Shown one piece after another: positions 1 through 8,410 of a DNA stretch of 64,000 nt. The position numbers and the translations under genes are program-made. The notes under the pieces were generated by a model, which saw nothing but the letters and a program-made list of their open reading frames with translations, was not told the DNA's origin and searched no databases. Origin of the DNA: JACRPI01 sp964385055 (GTDB taxonomy: Archaea > Nanobdellota > Nanobdellia > Woesearchaeales > DSVV01); the NCBI GenBank assembly GCA_964385055.1, contig CAYLMH010000005.1, positions 3,808 through 67,807 on the forward strand, read 5' to 3'. Each line of letters begins with the position of its first letter. Position 1 is the stretch's first letter.

Positions 1-288
1 TCCTTTTTTCTCATAGACCACAAGCCCTGTCTCCATGAGTTTGTTGATGTGATGCACAACAGTTCCACGAGTCAACGTAAGTCGTTCAGCAAGTTCATCG
101 CTCGTGATGCTTCTGTTTGTTTTTGTTGCTTTCAGCAACTCTATAAAAATGCGAAAGCAGCTTTTGTCTTTGTCGCGAAGATTAAACAAGCCAAGAGAAG
201 AACCAAACCACTGTAACTCTTCGTTGAGCGAAGGCGTCTCCGGCCGTCGCATGCGAATAATAGTAATCCTCTGTTGAATTAATGCCAT
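1..288 (-). CDS. Winged-helix transcriptional regulator, partial (3' end outside window)
   Basis: The reading frame is open from an ATG at 288 to the window edge (96 codons) with no stop. The N-terminal part is basic (MALIQQRITIIRMRRP). The rest reads as a winged helix: an acidic and hydrophobic linker, then helices around RIFIELLKATKTNRSITSDEL and a recognition helix around LTRGTVVHHINKLMETGLV, followed by the start of a wing (VYEKKG). The fold resembles ArsR/MarR-like archaeal regulators. The target is unknown. A TATA-like TTTAAAT lies about 25 nt upstream on the minus strand, which fits a leaderless start. Confidence 0.7.
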   Translation of the reverse strand, partial: MALIQQRITIIRMRRPETPSLNEELQWFGSSLGLFNLRDKDKSCFRIFIELLKATKTNRSITSDELAERLTLTRGTVVHHINKLMETGLVVYEKKG

Positions 289-403
289 AAAGAAAAGATG
301 GAGAAACCATTTATTTAAACTTTGTGGAGAGAAAAATAGAATCCAATTTTTTTCCAATGTTTGATCCTATTTTAAAAATTGCGCAGCAAAGAAAAATACA
401 CGC

Positions 404-470
404 ACCCAACGCATGAACGCGTTGGGGACCCAATTGACCACGTCAAAGAAGGACGTGGTCAATTGGGGTC
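404..470 (+). repeat. Tandem hairpin pair, copy A of the GGGGACCCA/TGGGGT family
   Basis: Two hairpins sit head to tail: 404-427 (CCCAACGC / GCGTTGGG, loop ATGAAC) and 427-470 (16-bp stem starting CCCAATTGACCACGTC, loop AAAGAAG). The second carries the family flanks GGGGACCCA and TGGGGTC. ACACGCA lies just upstream at 398-404, as in other copies. It lies about 108 bp past the stop of the minus-strand gene at 578-832, antisense to it. The rest of 289-577 is AT-rich with the promoter of the wHTH gene; I see no gene there. Confidence 0.7.
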
Positions 471-577
471 TTTATTAGTAAAAATAATATGTGACAATCC
501 AGAAATCAAGAAAAGCTAAAAAGATAAAGAAGAGGGAAACAAACAAGAAAAAATAAAGATTATAAGAGAATTGTATT

Positions 578-832
578 TTAACAATCAACCCATTTTGTAC
601 AGGTTCCATCTTGATCTTTCCAATCGCAACACTGTGCAGAATTTACAGAGGGAGAAATAGAATTTGTAGATGAAGATACTGAGCCCATCTTTGTAACTTT
701 GATTGCCTGACCAGTCACATCACCCAAACTATTCTCAGCACCTGCATTCAATAACAATACAACTATTGCAACAGCAGCAACAATACCGACAAGTACGACC
801 AAAGACAGATTTGTTTTTTCCTCTTTACCCAT
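578..832 (-). CDS. Small single-pass membrane protein with Cys-rich tail
   Basis: This is an 84-residue protein of unknown function. Residues 9-28 form one hydrophobic helix (LSLVVLVGIVAAVAIVVLLL) after a short charged start (MGKEEKT), so it is either a signal anchor or a cleaved signal. The outer part carries the motif VTGQAI, then a Ser/Thr/Asn-rich linker and a C-terminal Cys cluster (CCDWKDQDGTC..WVDC) that could form disulfides or bind metal. VTGQA-like motifs recur in the large surface protein at 55404-57737. An AGGTG-type site lies just upstream of the ATG (TAATATGG context). Confidence 0.6.
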   Translation of the reverse strand: MGKEEKTNLSLVVLVGIVAAVAIVVLLLNAGAENSLGDVTGQAIKVTKMGSVSSSTNSISPSVNSAQCCDWKDQDGTCTKWVDC

Positions 833-868
833 ATTAACACCTCTATTATATAACTATAAAATAACCTA

Positions 869-1285
869 TTACTGCGCCCAGCTTGGAAGCATTGGTGTGA
901 TGCTTGGTCCAACAAGATCCCAAGCGTACGGAGCAACAATGATCAGTACACCAATAATGAGTGTATGATACCATTTTTCGCCGATACGACCAACAATTGC
1001 TGCAGCGCTACCAATTTTGACCATTGCAACAATGCCAATAACAATACGAACACCAAGGTCAACCCAAAGAGTTTCTGTAAGCGCGAGATTGAGCAGCCCG
1101 AAAACAAAACTAATGTTCATGCTGACAAAAACGAAGAACATCGTGAAAGGCAGCGCGTGCATTGCATGCATGAACCAACCCATCCCTACTTCATCTTCAT
1201 GAACAAAGAAAATTTCAACAAGACCTATAATAATTCCAACGACCAATGCAGGGACTAAAACAATTCCTTCTAATGCCATGAACAT
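869..1285 (-). CDS. Four-helix integral membrane protein, unknown
   Basis: Function not recognised. Starting at MFMALEG the protein has about 138 residues and four strongly hydrophobic segments, with a short charged loop (VHEDEVG) between the first and second. An upstream in-frame start would add 23 residues, but a minus-strand TATA box (TTTATATATA, near 1300-1310) lies about 25 nt before the ATG at 1285, which points to a leaderless start there (or at 1279). It is divergent from the membrane/coiled-coil gene at 1415, which also has several TM segments. Confidence 0.6.
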   Translation of the reverse strand: MFMALEGIVLVPALVVGIIIGLVEIFFVHEDEVGMGWFMHAMHALPFTMFFVFVSMNISFVFGLLNLALTETLWVDLGVRIVIGIVAMVKIGSAAAIVGRIGEKWYHTLIIGVLIIVAPYAWDLVGPSITPMLPSWAQ

Positions 1286-1414
1286 TTTTGAGAAAGAGAT
1301 ATATATAAACCTTACGATTAAAAAATAGTCAAGAAATTCTAAACACGACAGCAAGCTTTATATACTGCGATTCCCTGAAAATCAAATGAATTATCAAAAA
1401 GGGGAAAAGAAGTG

Positions 1415-2593
1415 ATGAAACACCTACAAAAATTCTCACTCACAACAGTACTGGTATTTCTGCTCAACATAACGATAGTTCACGCAGCGCTGATGGATCC
1501 AGTCACGAGCAAGCTTCGATATATTTTCTTTAATCTCGGAACAACAGCGGCATTTTCCGTCTGGCTAAAATTTGCGTTCTTCGTCATTATTTTTGCAGTG
1601 CTTCATGGCGCTGGAATGAGAATTCCTCAATTAGCAGAAGGACCAATGAAGCGCGCGGTCGCAGTGATTGCGTTTGTTATCGCGTTAACAACAGCAATCC
1701 TTGTTCCGTACAAATTAATGCTCTACATTTTCAGAATGTATCATGCGCTGCTTGTTATTTTGTTTGCAATGCTTCCTGCAGGAATTGGATTTGTCATTAA
1801 TCAAAAATTGCTCGCAGGAGACGACAGGCTGCACAGAATTCTCCGAGGCATTATTTACATTCTCATCACGATATTTATTTTCGGATTAATAGGAAATATT
1901 CAAGCAAATTCTTCTCCAGAAACACAACTCTATAGAGATTTGACAGAACCATTAATGTGGGGCGGTATTCTCGCGTTAGTCGCAGGATTTTATAATCTGA
2001 TTATGGCGTTAGGTGGCGATACAGTCGTGAGCGCAATTGGTGAACGATTGGGAAGAACACCACCTGCAGCAACGACACCCGCAGAAGCAACAACTCCTCC
2101 TGGAGCAACCCCACCTGGAACACATCCTCCTGCAGGCGGAACAACGCACCCTCCCGCAACACCAGCAGAACGGATTGATGCGATGCGTGCATTTGGAACA
2201 AATGCGCAAGCATTGCAGGGGCATGTCACCCAAGCAGAGCAAGCAATCAATAATAATCTCATGCCGCTCATTCAACAAATTGATGCTATTACACAACAAA
2301 TTCAAGCAGGAGCAGGAATGTCTGGAGGAGTTCCTCCAAATCTTATCCAACAACGAGATCAACTTTTCCAACAAGCAAGACCAATTGCGCAGCAAATAAT
2401 GCCGATTATCCAGCAAGCGCAACAGGAAGTAGCAACAGGGCAAAGTCTTATCAACACGATCATGGATGATCACGCAGCATATCAAGCAATACCGCAGCAA
2501 GTACGAAACATATTTGAGAATAATCTTGCGGGGTTCATCGACCTACAAAACAGAACATGCAGAGCATACGCAATGGCACATCAATTAATATAA
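1415..2593 (+). CDS. Multi-pass membrane protein with Pro/Thr linker and coiled-coil tail
   Basis: Function unknown. The protein has an N-terminal signal-like segment (LTTVLVFLLNITIVHA), then about five more TM helices up to residue 210, a Pro/Thr/Ala-rich linker (PPAATTPAEATTPPGATPPG) and a Gln-rich helical, probably coiled-coil tail to residue 392. The tail contains GMSGGVPP, nearly identical to GMSGGAPP in the next gene. The preferred start is ATG 1415, preceded by AGGGGA; a GTG at 1412 is the alternative. It opens a same-strand run to 8358 that looks envelope-related. Confidence 0.6.
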   Translation: MKHLQKFSLTTVLVFLLNITIVHAALMDPVTSKLRYIFFNLGTTAAFSVWLKFAFFVIIFAVLHGAGMRIPQLAEGPMKRAVAVIAFVIALTTAILVPYKLMLYIFRMYHALLVILFAMLPAGIGFVINQKLLAGDDRLHRILRGIIYILITIFIFGLIGNIQANSSPETQLYRDLTEPLMWGGILALVAGFYNLIMALGGDTVVSAIGERLGRTPPAATTPAEATTPPGATPPGTHPPAGGTTHPPATPAERIDAMRAFGTNAQALQGHVTQAEQAINNNLMPLIQQIDAITQQIQAGAGMSGGVPPNLIQQRDQLFQQARPIAQQIMPIIQQAQQEVATGQSLINTIMDDHAAYQAIPQQVRNIFENNLAGFIDLQNRTCRAYAMAHQLI

Positions 2594-2611
2594 GATTATG
2601 AATAATAAATT

Positions 2612-4357
2612 GTGAAAAAAATGGTAGCAAAAGAAGATCATGGAAAAGATGCAGGAAAGAAGCCTGCTGAAAAAAAAGCAGAGCTTGTTCCAGTAGAGAA
2701 ACTTATAGATGCACTTCAAGAAGGACTCGTGACCACAGTTACAGACGTTTCAAAGCACATGGAAGTCTATGGCGATGCAAAACCAAAGATAGAAGAAGTA
2801 CTCATAGAGAGTGCAAAAATAGAAGAAGTACTAAGAAAACTTCCACGCAAAAAACCTACCGAACCAACAACAAAAGTAAAACCAAATCCGCAAGAGATTG
2901 AGAAGATAAGAGAAGTCATCAATAAATTTATTCCTTATGTCCAACAAATGCGCACACTGGGAGAGACTTTCCGCGCAGACTTTGGCAACCTGAAAGCAAT
3001 GGAAGAAGGGACACAAAAAACTGAAGCAGCGCTTATGCTTGCAAATGGGATGATGAAAGCGTTTGGAGAAGTCAAAGGAGTAAATGCAGGGGTGCAAACC
3101 ATTCTTAAAAATGAACAATATGGATTTGTTCCTGATGCAGAACAGAACGTGTTTGAAGAAGCGTTAGTCATTTTCTTTTCTGAGTTTATTTCCTTTACCT
3201 TTATTATAAATTACGCACTACGAAACACCGTGACAAAAGAAGAAGACAAAAAAACAGTGGATACTGCAAGAAAGGCAGTGCTTGATGAACTCAAAGCAGT
3301 TGCGGATGTCTCTGAAAAAAATATTGAAAAATTCAAAACACGAAAGAAAGATCTTGCGCAACAGATCAAAAACGCAAAAGAACTTGAAAAGTTTATCAAA
3401 GAAGAAGAAAAAGCTGAACTCGAAAAACTAAAACTCCTCCAGCAAAAAGCAGAACCTATTATTAAAGAAATAAAAGATGAAATGAAAAAGCTTCTAGACG
3501 AAATAAAGAAGCAAGATAAAGCGTTTGATGCGTTTGGAGATCTAGAAAAGATTACTGTTAAAGAATTAAGAGAACTCAAAGAAATCCCCGCAAAAATTAA
3601 TGCTGAAATAGGAAAGATTAAAGCAGCTGTTGAGCAAAAGAGTCACGCAGGTGGTGGAGGAATGTCAGGTGGAGCTCCTCCAACAGGCATTGATATAAAA
3701 AAATTAGATGCAGTAATAGAAGCAAGCAAAAAAGAAATCAAAACACAGCTTGATGCGTTCAAAACTGGCATCAGTATGGAAAAGACAATGGGAAGAAGAG
3801 AAGTTCTTAGTTTAAACACGGTCGTTAATAGTACGCAAGAAATAATCACCATTGCAAATCAGATAGAAGACACGCTCAAAGATAAACTGCTTGCGTTCTT
3901 GCAAACAGATGAAGGGAAAAAAGCATTCCCTGGAGCAAGAATAAATAACGCAACAACTGCCGCGCTTGGAGATATTAACAACCTTCAGAGAATCATAGCA
4001 GAAGAACAAGAAGAAAGAAATATGATTGGCACCGTAGGAAGAGTCATGAAAGATCGTGCACTGAAAGAAGAAACACTAAGACGGGAAATAGAGAGAATGA
4101 AGAAGAGTGATGTAATTTTCAAAGATAATACAAATCTTTTAACGAATATGCCACGAATTGCGAATGCGTTGAAAGACGAGATAGACAGAATAGCGGGCGC
4201 AGAACAAGCATTGGTCAATGCACTCGTAACAAGCAAAGAGACCGCAAATAAAATAAAAATGCAAGTCGCTGATGTGCAAAGGACTGTTGGCGAAGTAGAA
4301 GCGCTTCTTCCTGCAAAAGGATTCTTCGCGAATTTGTTTAAGAGATTTAGAAGATAA
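2612..4357 (+). CDS. Cytoplasmic coiled-coil protein
   Basis: This is a 581-residue, Lys/Glu-rich, almost entirely helical protein with no signal peptide or TM segment. Long heptad-like stretches lie around residues 230-330 and 430-560. A Gly-rich break (GGGGMSGGAPP, near residue 350) matches GMSGGVPP in the upstream membrane protein. The C-terminus (GFFANLFKRFRR) is short, basic and amphipathic and could touch the membrane. The start may instead be ATG 2621, about 27 nt after an AATATAAG box. Partnership with the upstream gene is inferred from adjacency and the shared motif. Confidence 0.55.
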   Translation: MKKMVAKEDHGKDAGKKPAEKKAELVPVEKLIDALQEGLVTTVTDVSKHMEVYGDAKPKIEEVLIESAKIEEVLRKLPRKKPTEPTTKVKPNPQEIEKIREVINKFIPYVQQMRTLGETFRADFGNLKAMEEGTQKTEAALMLANGMMKAFGEVKGVNAGVQTILKNEQYGFVPDAEQNVFEEALVIFFSEFISFTFIINYALRNTVTKEEDKKTVDTARKAVLDELKAVADVSEKNIEKFKTRKKDLAQQIKNAKELEKFIKEEEKAELEKLKLLQQKAEPIIKEIKDEMKKLLDEIKKQDKAFDAFGDLEKITVKELRELKEIPAKINAEIGKIKAAVEQKSHAGGGGMSGGAPPTGIDIKKLDAVIEASKKEIKTQLDAFKTGISMEKTMGRREVLSLNTVVNSTQEIITIANQIEDTLKDKLLAFLQTDEGKKAFPGARINNATTAALGDINNLQRIIAEEQEERNMIGTVGRVMKDRALKEETLRREIERMKKSDVIFKDNTNLLTNMPRIANALKDEIDRIAGAEQALVNALVTSKETANKIKMQVADVQRTVGEVEALLPAKGFFANLFKRFRR

Positions 4358-4382
4358 ATTCTTAAGACCTATATAAACCCAC

Positions 4383-4400
4383 ATTCGAATGTATTCGAAT
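4383..4400. promoter_or_regulatory. Paired ATTCGAAT palindromes upstream of the TPR-like gene
   Basis: Two copies of the perfect 8-bp palindrome ATTCGAAT lie at 4383-4390 and 4393-4400, about one helical turn apart. They are next to TATA-like sequences (CTATATAAAC at about 4368, CTATATAG at about 4417) in the promoter region of the gene at 4485. This could be a dimeric regulator site. Function is inferred. Confidence 0.35.
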
Positions 4401-4436
4401 TATATTATGATTTTCTCTATATAGTTTGCGTGCCTA

Positions 4437-4484
4437 CTTTCATTCATCCCGAAAGGGAGCGAGTATATTGCGGAGGGATGAAAG
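4437..4484 (+). promoter_or_regulatory. Leader hairpin that would cover the Shine-Dalgarno of the next gene
   Basis: CTTTCATTCATCCC (4437-4450) can pair with GGGATGAAAG (4475-4484), which overlaps the Shine-Dalgarno GGAGGGATGA directly before the ATG at 4485. The same CCC can instead form a short hairpin CCCGAAAGGG (4448-4457), which would free the ribosome site. Two exclusive pairings around a ribosome site are typical of translational control, but no ligand or sensor is evident. Confidence 0.45.
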
Positions 4485-6041
4485 ATGAGAGGAAATGATA
4501 GAGCAGGATTAAGTGATGTAGTAAAAGAGCGTTTTGCAGAAATGAGAGCAAAACAGCAGGAATTTACAGCAACAGCAGAATTGAGAGAAGTACTTCCTCA
4601 ATTGTACACAGATGAAGCAAGAGCAGCACTAATAGAAACGCTTGCATACCAATACAACATACCTAATGGATACATCCAGCAGGCAGTGAACCATTACATT
4701 GCGACAGACAATAGCAACGCGAAATGGCTCACCTATTTAGATACAAACAGTGAGTCTGCATTTGTTGCGGTTGAAGAACAACTTGGCTGGAAAATAAGAA
4801 AAGAAAGTGATGACCAACGCGCAAAAAGAGATGCAATTCAAGCGCGAGTCGCGAAACCAACACGCGATCTTTCTTCAGAAGAATACGATCTTGCAAGAAA
4901 AGAGATTGATATTACTAAACTTGAAACAGATGAAGCACTGTACATCATTGACCTATGGGAACAAACGAATCGAATTGAACAAGCAGCAGAAGCGGCGAGA
5001 AAGATTGGAGTTCCAGTTCTTGGAGTGGAAATCTACGAAAGACGAGGATACTTTGAAGATGCAGCACAAACAGCAGAACAAGCAGGAATGCTAGAGAGAG
5101 CATTGCAAGATTATGAAGCATGCAACAACCATGGACAAGCGGGACAAGTCGCAGAAAAAGTAGCAACGCAAAAGAGAACAGAGCGACAAAAAAGCAAAGG
5201 CATCCAAAGTATGCTTTATGAAGCAGTTGCAGGAGCATACACCCCAGAAGAGCAAAAAATTATAGAACGAGCAATAACAAATTACGAGAAAGCAGGATGG
5301 GTTGAACAAGCAGTCTCATTAGCAGAAAAAATAAACAATTCTGAAAGAGTAATCAGCATTTATGAAAATGCAGGAAAAGCAGAAGCCGCAGCAGAGTACG
5401 CGCTAAAAAAAGGAATGACAAAAAAGTTCTTAGAAATCTGTGAGAAAGAAGGCCACTATGAAATAGCAGAAGGAATTGCAAAAGAAACACAACAAAAAGA
5501 GCGAGCGCAGCTCTATGAAAAGGTAGACGCAATCATCAAATACGGTCATGACATGGATTTGTATAGAGAAAGAAGACAATTCTTCCTTGATTTAGAGAGT
5601 ATGACTGCAGAGGCAGGGAATAATGATGAAGAGGGAGATGGTAAAGAAGAGAGAAAGAATAAAACAAGAGAACAAAAAAGAGGAGAACAAGGAATCCTGA
5701 CTTACTGCAAAAGAAGAATCGCTGAACTCAGAGATTGCATTCTTGTAGAAGGCACATACGAAGCAATCAAAACGTTGTGCGGTGTGGACACCACAGGACA
5801 ACTTATCCAAAAAATGACAATGCCCGCAATTTCTCTGATGGGGTTAGTTGGCTCATGCACCACATATATTGCTCATGATGAACCAAAACCTGAAGCGCCA
5901 CAAATAGTATATGAAAGCAGAGAACAAATTCCAACGCCACCAGATATTGCTGTAGAGGAGAAATACCCGCCCCAGAAAGTTCCAGTAACGTATCAAACAC
6001 AGAAAATAGAACAGAAAATAACACGAGGCTGCAGTCATTAA
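4485..6041 (+). CDS. TPR-like helical repeat protein with C-terminal membrane segment
   Basis: The 518-residue protein carries degenerate TPR/clathrin-type helical repeats from about residue 165 to 350, with recurring units such as EIYERRGYFEDAAQTAEQAG, YEKAGWVEQAVSLAEK and YENAGKAEAAAEYALKKG. The C-terminal part holds a hydrophobic stretch ending LMGLVGSCTTY followed by a Pro-rich tail with charged residues. That stretch resembles a lipobox but lies internally, near residue 450. It is probably a scaffold; partners are unknown. An SD-covering hairpin precedes it and a hairpin/T-tract terminator follows. Confidence 0.6.
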   Translation: MRGNDRAGLSDVVKERFAEMRAKQQEFTATAELREVLPQLYTDEARAALIETLAYQYNIPNGYIQQAVNHYIATDNSNAKWLTYLDTNSESAFVAVEEQLGWKIRKESDDQRAKRDAIQARVAKPTRDLSSEEYDLARKEIDITKLETDEALYIIDLWEQTNRIEQAAEAARKIGVPVLGVEIYERRGYFEDAAQTAEQAGMLERALQDYEACNNHGQAGQVAEKVATQKRTERQKSKGIQSMLYEAVAGAYTPEEQKIIERAITNYEKAGWVEQAVSLAEKINNSERVISIYENAGKAEAAAEYALKKGMTKKFLEICEKEGHYEIAEGIAKETQQKERAQLYEKVDAIIKYGHDMDLYRERRQFFLDLESMTAEAGNNDEEGDGKEERKNKTREQKRGEQGILTYCKRRIAELRDCILVEGTYEAIKTLCGVDTTGQLIQKMTMPAISLMGLVGSCTTYIAHDEPKPEAPQIVYESREQIPTPPDIAVEEKYPPQKVPVTYQTQKIEQKITRGCSH

Positions 6042-6059
6042 CATTCCTTCCGCAAAGGA

Positions 6060-6100
6060 AAGTGTTGGAAGAGATTTCTTTTCCAACACTTCTTTTTTTT
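6060..6100 (+). terminator. Hairpin followed by T-tract
   Basis: AAGTGTTGGAA (6060-6070) pairs with TTCCAACACTT (6081-6091), then C and eight T. The T-tract runs directly into the Shine-Dalgarno GAGGTGA of the gene at 6112, so the element could end the TPR transcript or act as a leader attenuator for 6112. Confidence 0.55.
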
Positions 6101-6111
6101 GAGGTGAAATT

Positions 6112-6474
6112 ATGGAAAAGGATAATAAAGAAACAATATTTCAAATTATTAGCGCAATTGCAACAGTTCTAGCACTCTACACAAAAGATAAGTACATAGT
6201 AATTATCTCTTTTATAACAATAATGACTTCAGTATTTTTTTGGTATGGGGAGAATATAATTACTCCACTCAGTTTTTTACAGCAAGAAACAAGAGAGCTT
6301 CGTAAAGATTTAAATATGAGGAAAGAGATAGAAGAAGTAAAACAACAAATGAGCATAATCAATATGAGAATAACACAAACGAAGAAAGGCGGCTTAGACC
6401 CTATCTGGTTTATTATAATTATAGGGGCAATTATCATTGTAATGCTTTATCTTCAAGACAAAGGCTTCATCTAA
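6112..6474 (+). CDS. Small membrane protein, helix-coil-helix
   Basis: Function unknown. The 120-residue protein has two adjacent hydrophobic segments (about residues 8-22 and 27-45), a charged helical region likely to form a coiled coil (residues 57-90), and a C-terminal TM helix (PIWFIIIIGAIIIVMLYL). A strong Shine-Dalgarno GAGGTGA lies 5 nt before the ATG. Its layout recalls the protein at 41728-42108, which also has TM segments plus a coiled coil. Confidence 0.6.
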   Translation: MEKDNKETIFQIISAIATVLALYTKDKYIVIISFITIMTSVFFWYGENIITPLSFLQQETRELRKDLNMRKEIEEVKQQMSIINMRITQTKKGGLDPIWFIIIIGAIIIVMLYLQDKGFI

Positions 6475-6513
6475 ACAAGAACGTATTTAAATCCAGTATT
6501 TTTTTTATTTTCT

Positions 6514-8358
6514 ATGAGAACAAAAAGCATGATTATCCTGATTTGTATTTTTCTCTTTTTTCTTATTCCTACCTCTGCGCAAAAAATAGGGCATATTACT
6601 CTACTTGCAGTGTCTGAGGCAACACAAACAGGCTCAACAGCAGATTTGTATCTCCGTGTGCAGGAAGGTGGCGGTGGCGTATACATCGATACATTTCCCT
6701 TAACAAAACTCGACACGCAACTCAGCACACGATTCGCACAACAGATTGCCTGCGATTTTCTAGATAAAGAATGCACAGACAAAGACTTTTTTTACACTAT
6801 TCGATCTGACGCAACAATAATAGGAGGACCAAGCGCAGGTGCAGCGCTCACAACGCTTACTATCGCAATGCTGGATAATCTTAAAGTCAATGAATCTGTC
6901 GCGATTACAGGAACAATTAACGTTGGTGGTCTTATTGGTCCAGTAGGCAGTTTAATAGGAAAGATTGACGCAGCACAAGAAGCAGGTATGACAAAAGTGT
7001 TGATTCCAAAAGGAAGTAGGTATGAAGAAAAACCTGAGCATAGTTATAATGAACGACTCGCAAATATGTCTGCGGAATTTTACAGAATAAACAATGAGAC
7101 AAATATAACAGAAGTGGATCTCTTTGCGTATGGAGATACAATAGGAGTTGAAGTAAAAGAAGTAGGAACAGTGCAGGAAGCAGTATACGAAATAACAGGA
7201 AAATGGTACGCGGCGAATGAAAAAGAGATTATTCCAGACGAATGGTATACAGAAAAAATGAAAGATATTGCAAATGACCTTTGCAGCAGAACACAAACCA
7301 CAATCAAAGAATATGAAGCAGCAAGAGAGAGTCATCCACAAGCAGAAAATGAAGAAAAAAGAAATCAAACAGAAATTTTGTATGAAGAAGTTCTCAACAC
7401 CACAATTCGCGCAGAAAACGCGACAGCGTATGGCAAATATTATGTCGGAGCAAGTACTTGTTTTGGAAATAACATTAGAATCAGCTACGCAACATTAACA
7501 GAAACAGGAATTGACAAGAACAGAACAAAAGAAGAAGCAGGAAAGATTAATAATTCTATAGACGAAGTAAACAATATTCTAGAGAGTGAAGAACTGGAAA
7601 CAAGCACAGACTTGCAAGCATATCTTGTTGTAAATGAACGATTGGAAGAAGCAAAAGACACACTGCAACAAATCTACATAAATCTTGCGATAGATCTTGG
7701 AAATGAAAGCGCGTATGACATCGCGTACGCGACAGAACGATTATACAGCGCACAGGCATGGGCAGGATTTTTCGAAAATAATGACAAGAAACTTGAACTG
7801 GATAATGAAGCAGTGCGAGAAACATGTATTCAGAAAATCGCAGAAGCAGAAGAGCGATATCAATATGTAAAACTGCTTAGTACAGAACCTTTGGATAACA
7901 TTGTTGGATATCTGGATAGAGCAAATGAAGAATATGAAAAAGGAAATTATGTGTTATGTCTGGATATTGCAAGCAGGGCAAAAGCGAACTTGGACATTAT
8001 TCTCAGTTTATTTGGAGTGCGAGATGAATCAGAATTAACAGAGCTTGTTGAAGAGCGGCTGCGGTTGGTAAGACAGATCATCAATAAACAACAAGAGAAA
8101 GGATACTTTCCAATGCTTGGATATAGTTATTATGAATACGCGTCATTTTTGAAAGAGAGTGATCCATACTCCGCGCTTATTTACGCGCATTACGCGTTGG
8201 AGTTTAGTCATCTGGATATGTATTTTAAAGAAAAAAAGATGGAGATTCCTTTTCCAGAAACAGAAAATGTGTTGTATTTCCTCTTTGGATTAGGAACAGG
8301 ATTTTTGATTGCAAGTATCACAATTTTGAGAAAGGGCAAAAAGAATGAGAGTAAATAA
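6514..8358 (+). CDS. Secreted or membrane-anchored Lon-like (S16-type) serine protease
   Basis: An N-terminal signal peptide (MIILICIFLFFLIPTSAQ) is followed by a Lon-type proteolytic domain. Catalytic Ser107 lies in GGPSAGAAL and Lys150 in GSLIGKIDAA; the Ser-Lys spacing of 43 equals that of E. coli Lon (S679/K722). No AAA+ domain is present. Residues 200-580 are helical with TPR-like character, and a TM helix (FLFGLGTGFLIASITIL) sits near the C-terminus. The family corresponds to the predicted archaeal serine proteases of COG1750. It likely acts outside the membrane. A TATTTAAAT box lies 25-30 nt before the ATG, so it is leaderless. Confidence 0.85.
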   Translation: MRTKSMIILICIFLFFLIPTSAQKIGHITLLAVSEATQTGSTADLYLRVQEGGGGVYIDTFPLTKLDTQLSTRFAQQIACDFLDKECTDKDFFYTIRSDATIIGGPSAGAALTTLTIAMLDNLKVNESVAITGTINVGGLIGPVGSLIGKIDAAQEAGMTKVLIPKGSRYEEKPEHSYNERLANMSAEFYRINNETNITEVDLFAYGDTIGVEVKEVGTVQEAVYEITGKWYAANEKEIIPDEWYTEKMKDIANDLCSRTQTTIKEYEAARESHPQAENEEKRNQTEILYEEVLNTTIRAENATAYGKYYVGASTCFGNNIRISYATLTETGIDKNRTKEEAGKINNSIDEVNNILESEELETSTDLQAYLVVNERLEEAKDTLQQIYINLAIDLGNESAYDIAYATERLYSAQAWAGFFENNDKKLELDNEAVRETCIQKIAEAEERYQYVKLLSTEPLDNIVGYLDRANEEYEKGNYVLCLDIASRAKANLDIILSLFGVRDESELTELVEERLRLVRQIINKQQEKGYFPMLGYSYYEYASFLKESDPYSALIYAHYALEFSHLDMYFKEKKMEIPFPETENVLYFLFGLGTGFLIASITILRKGKKNESK

Positions 8359-8410
8359 AATCAAGAAATATGTCAGAATAATTATATAGTTCTTTATCTC
8401 AAGAAAACGC

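Noticed and set aside
2009..2500. Antisense ORFs inside the membrane/coiled-coil gene
   Set aside because: Cys/Leu-rich translations follow from the codon pattern of the real gene; no own promoter or ribosome site.
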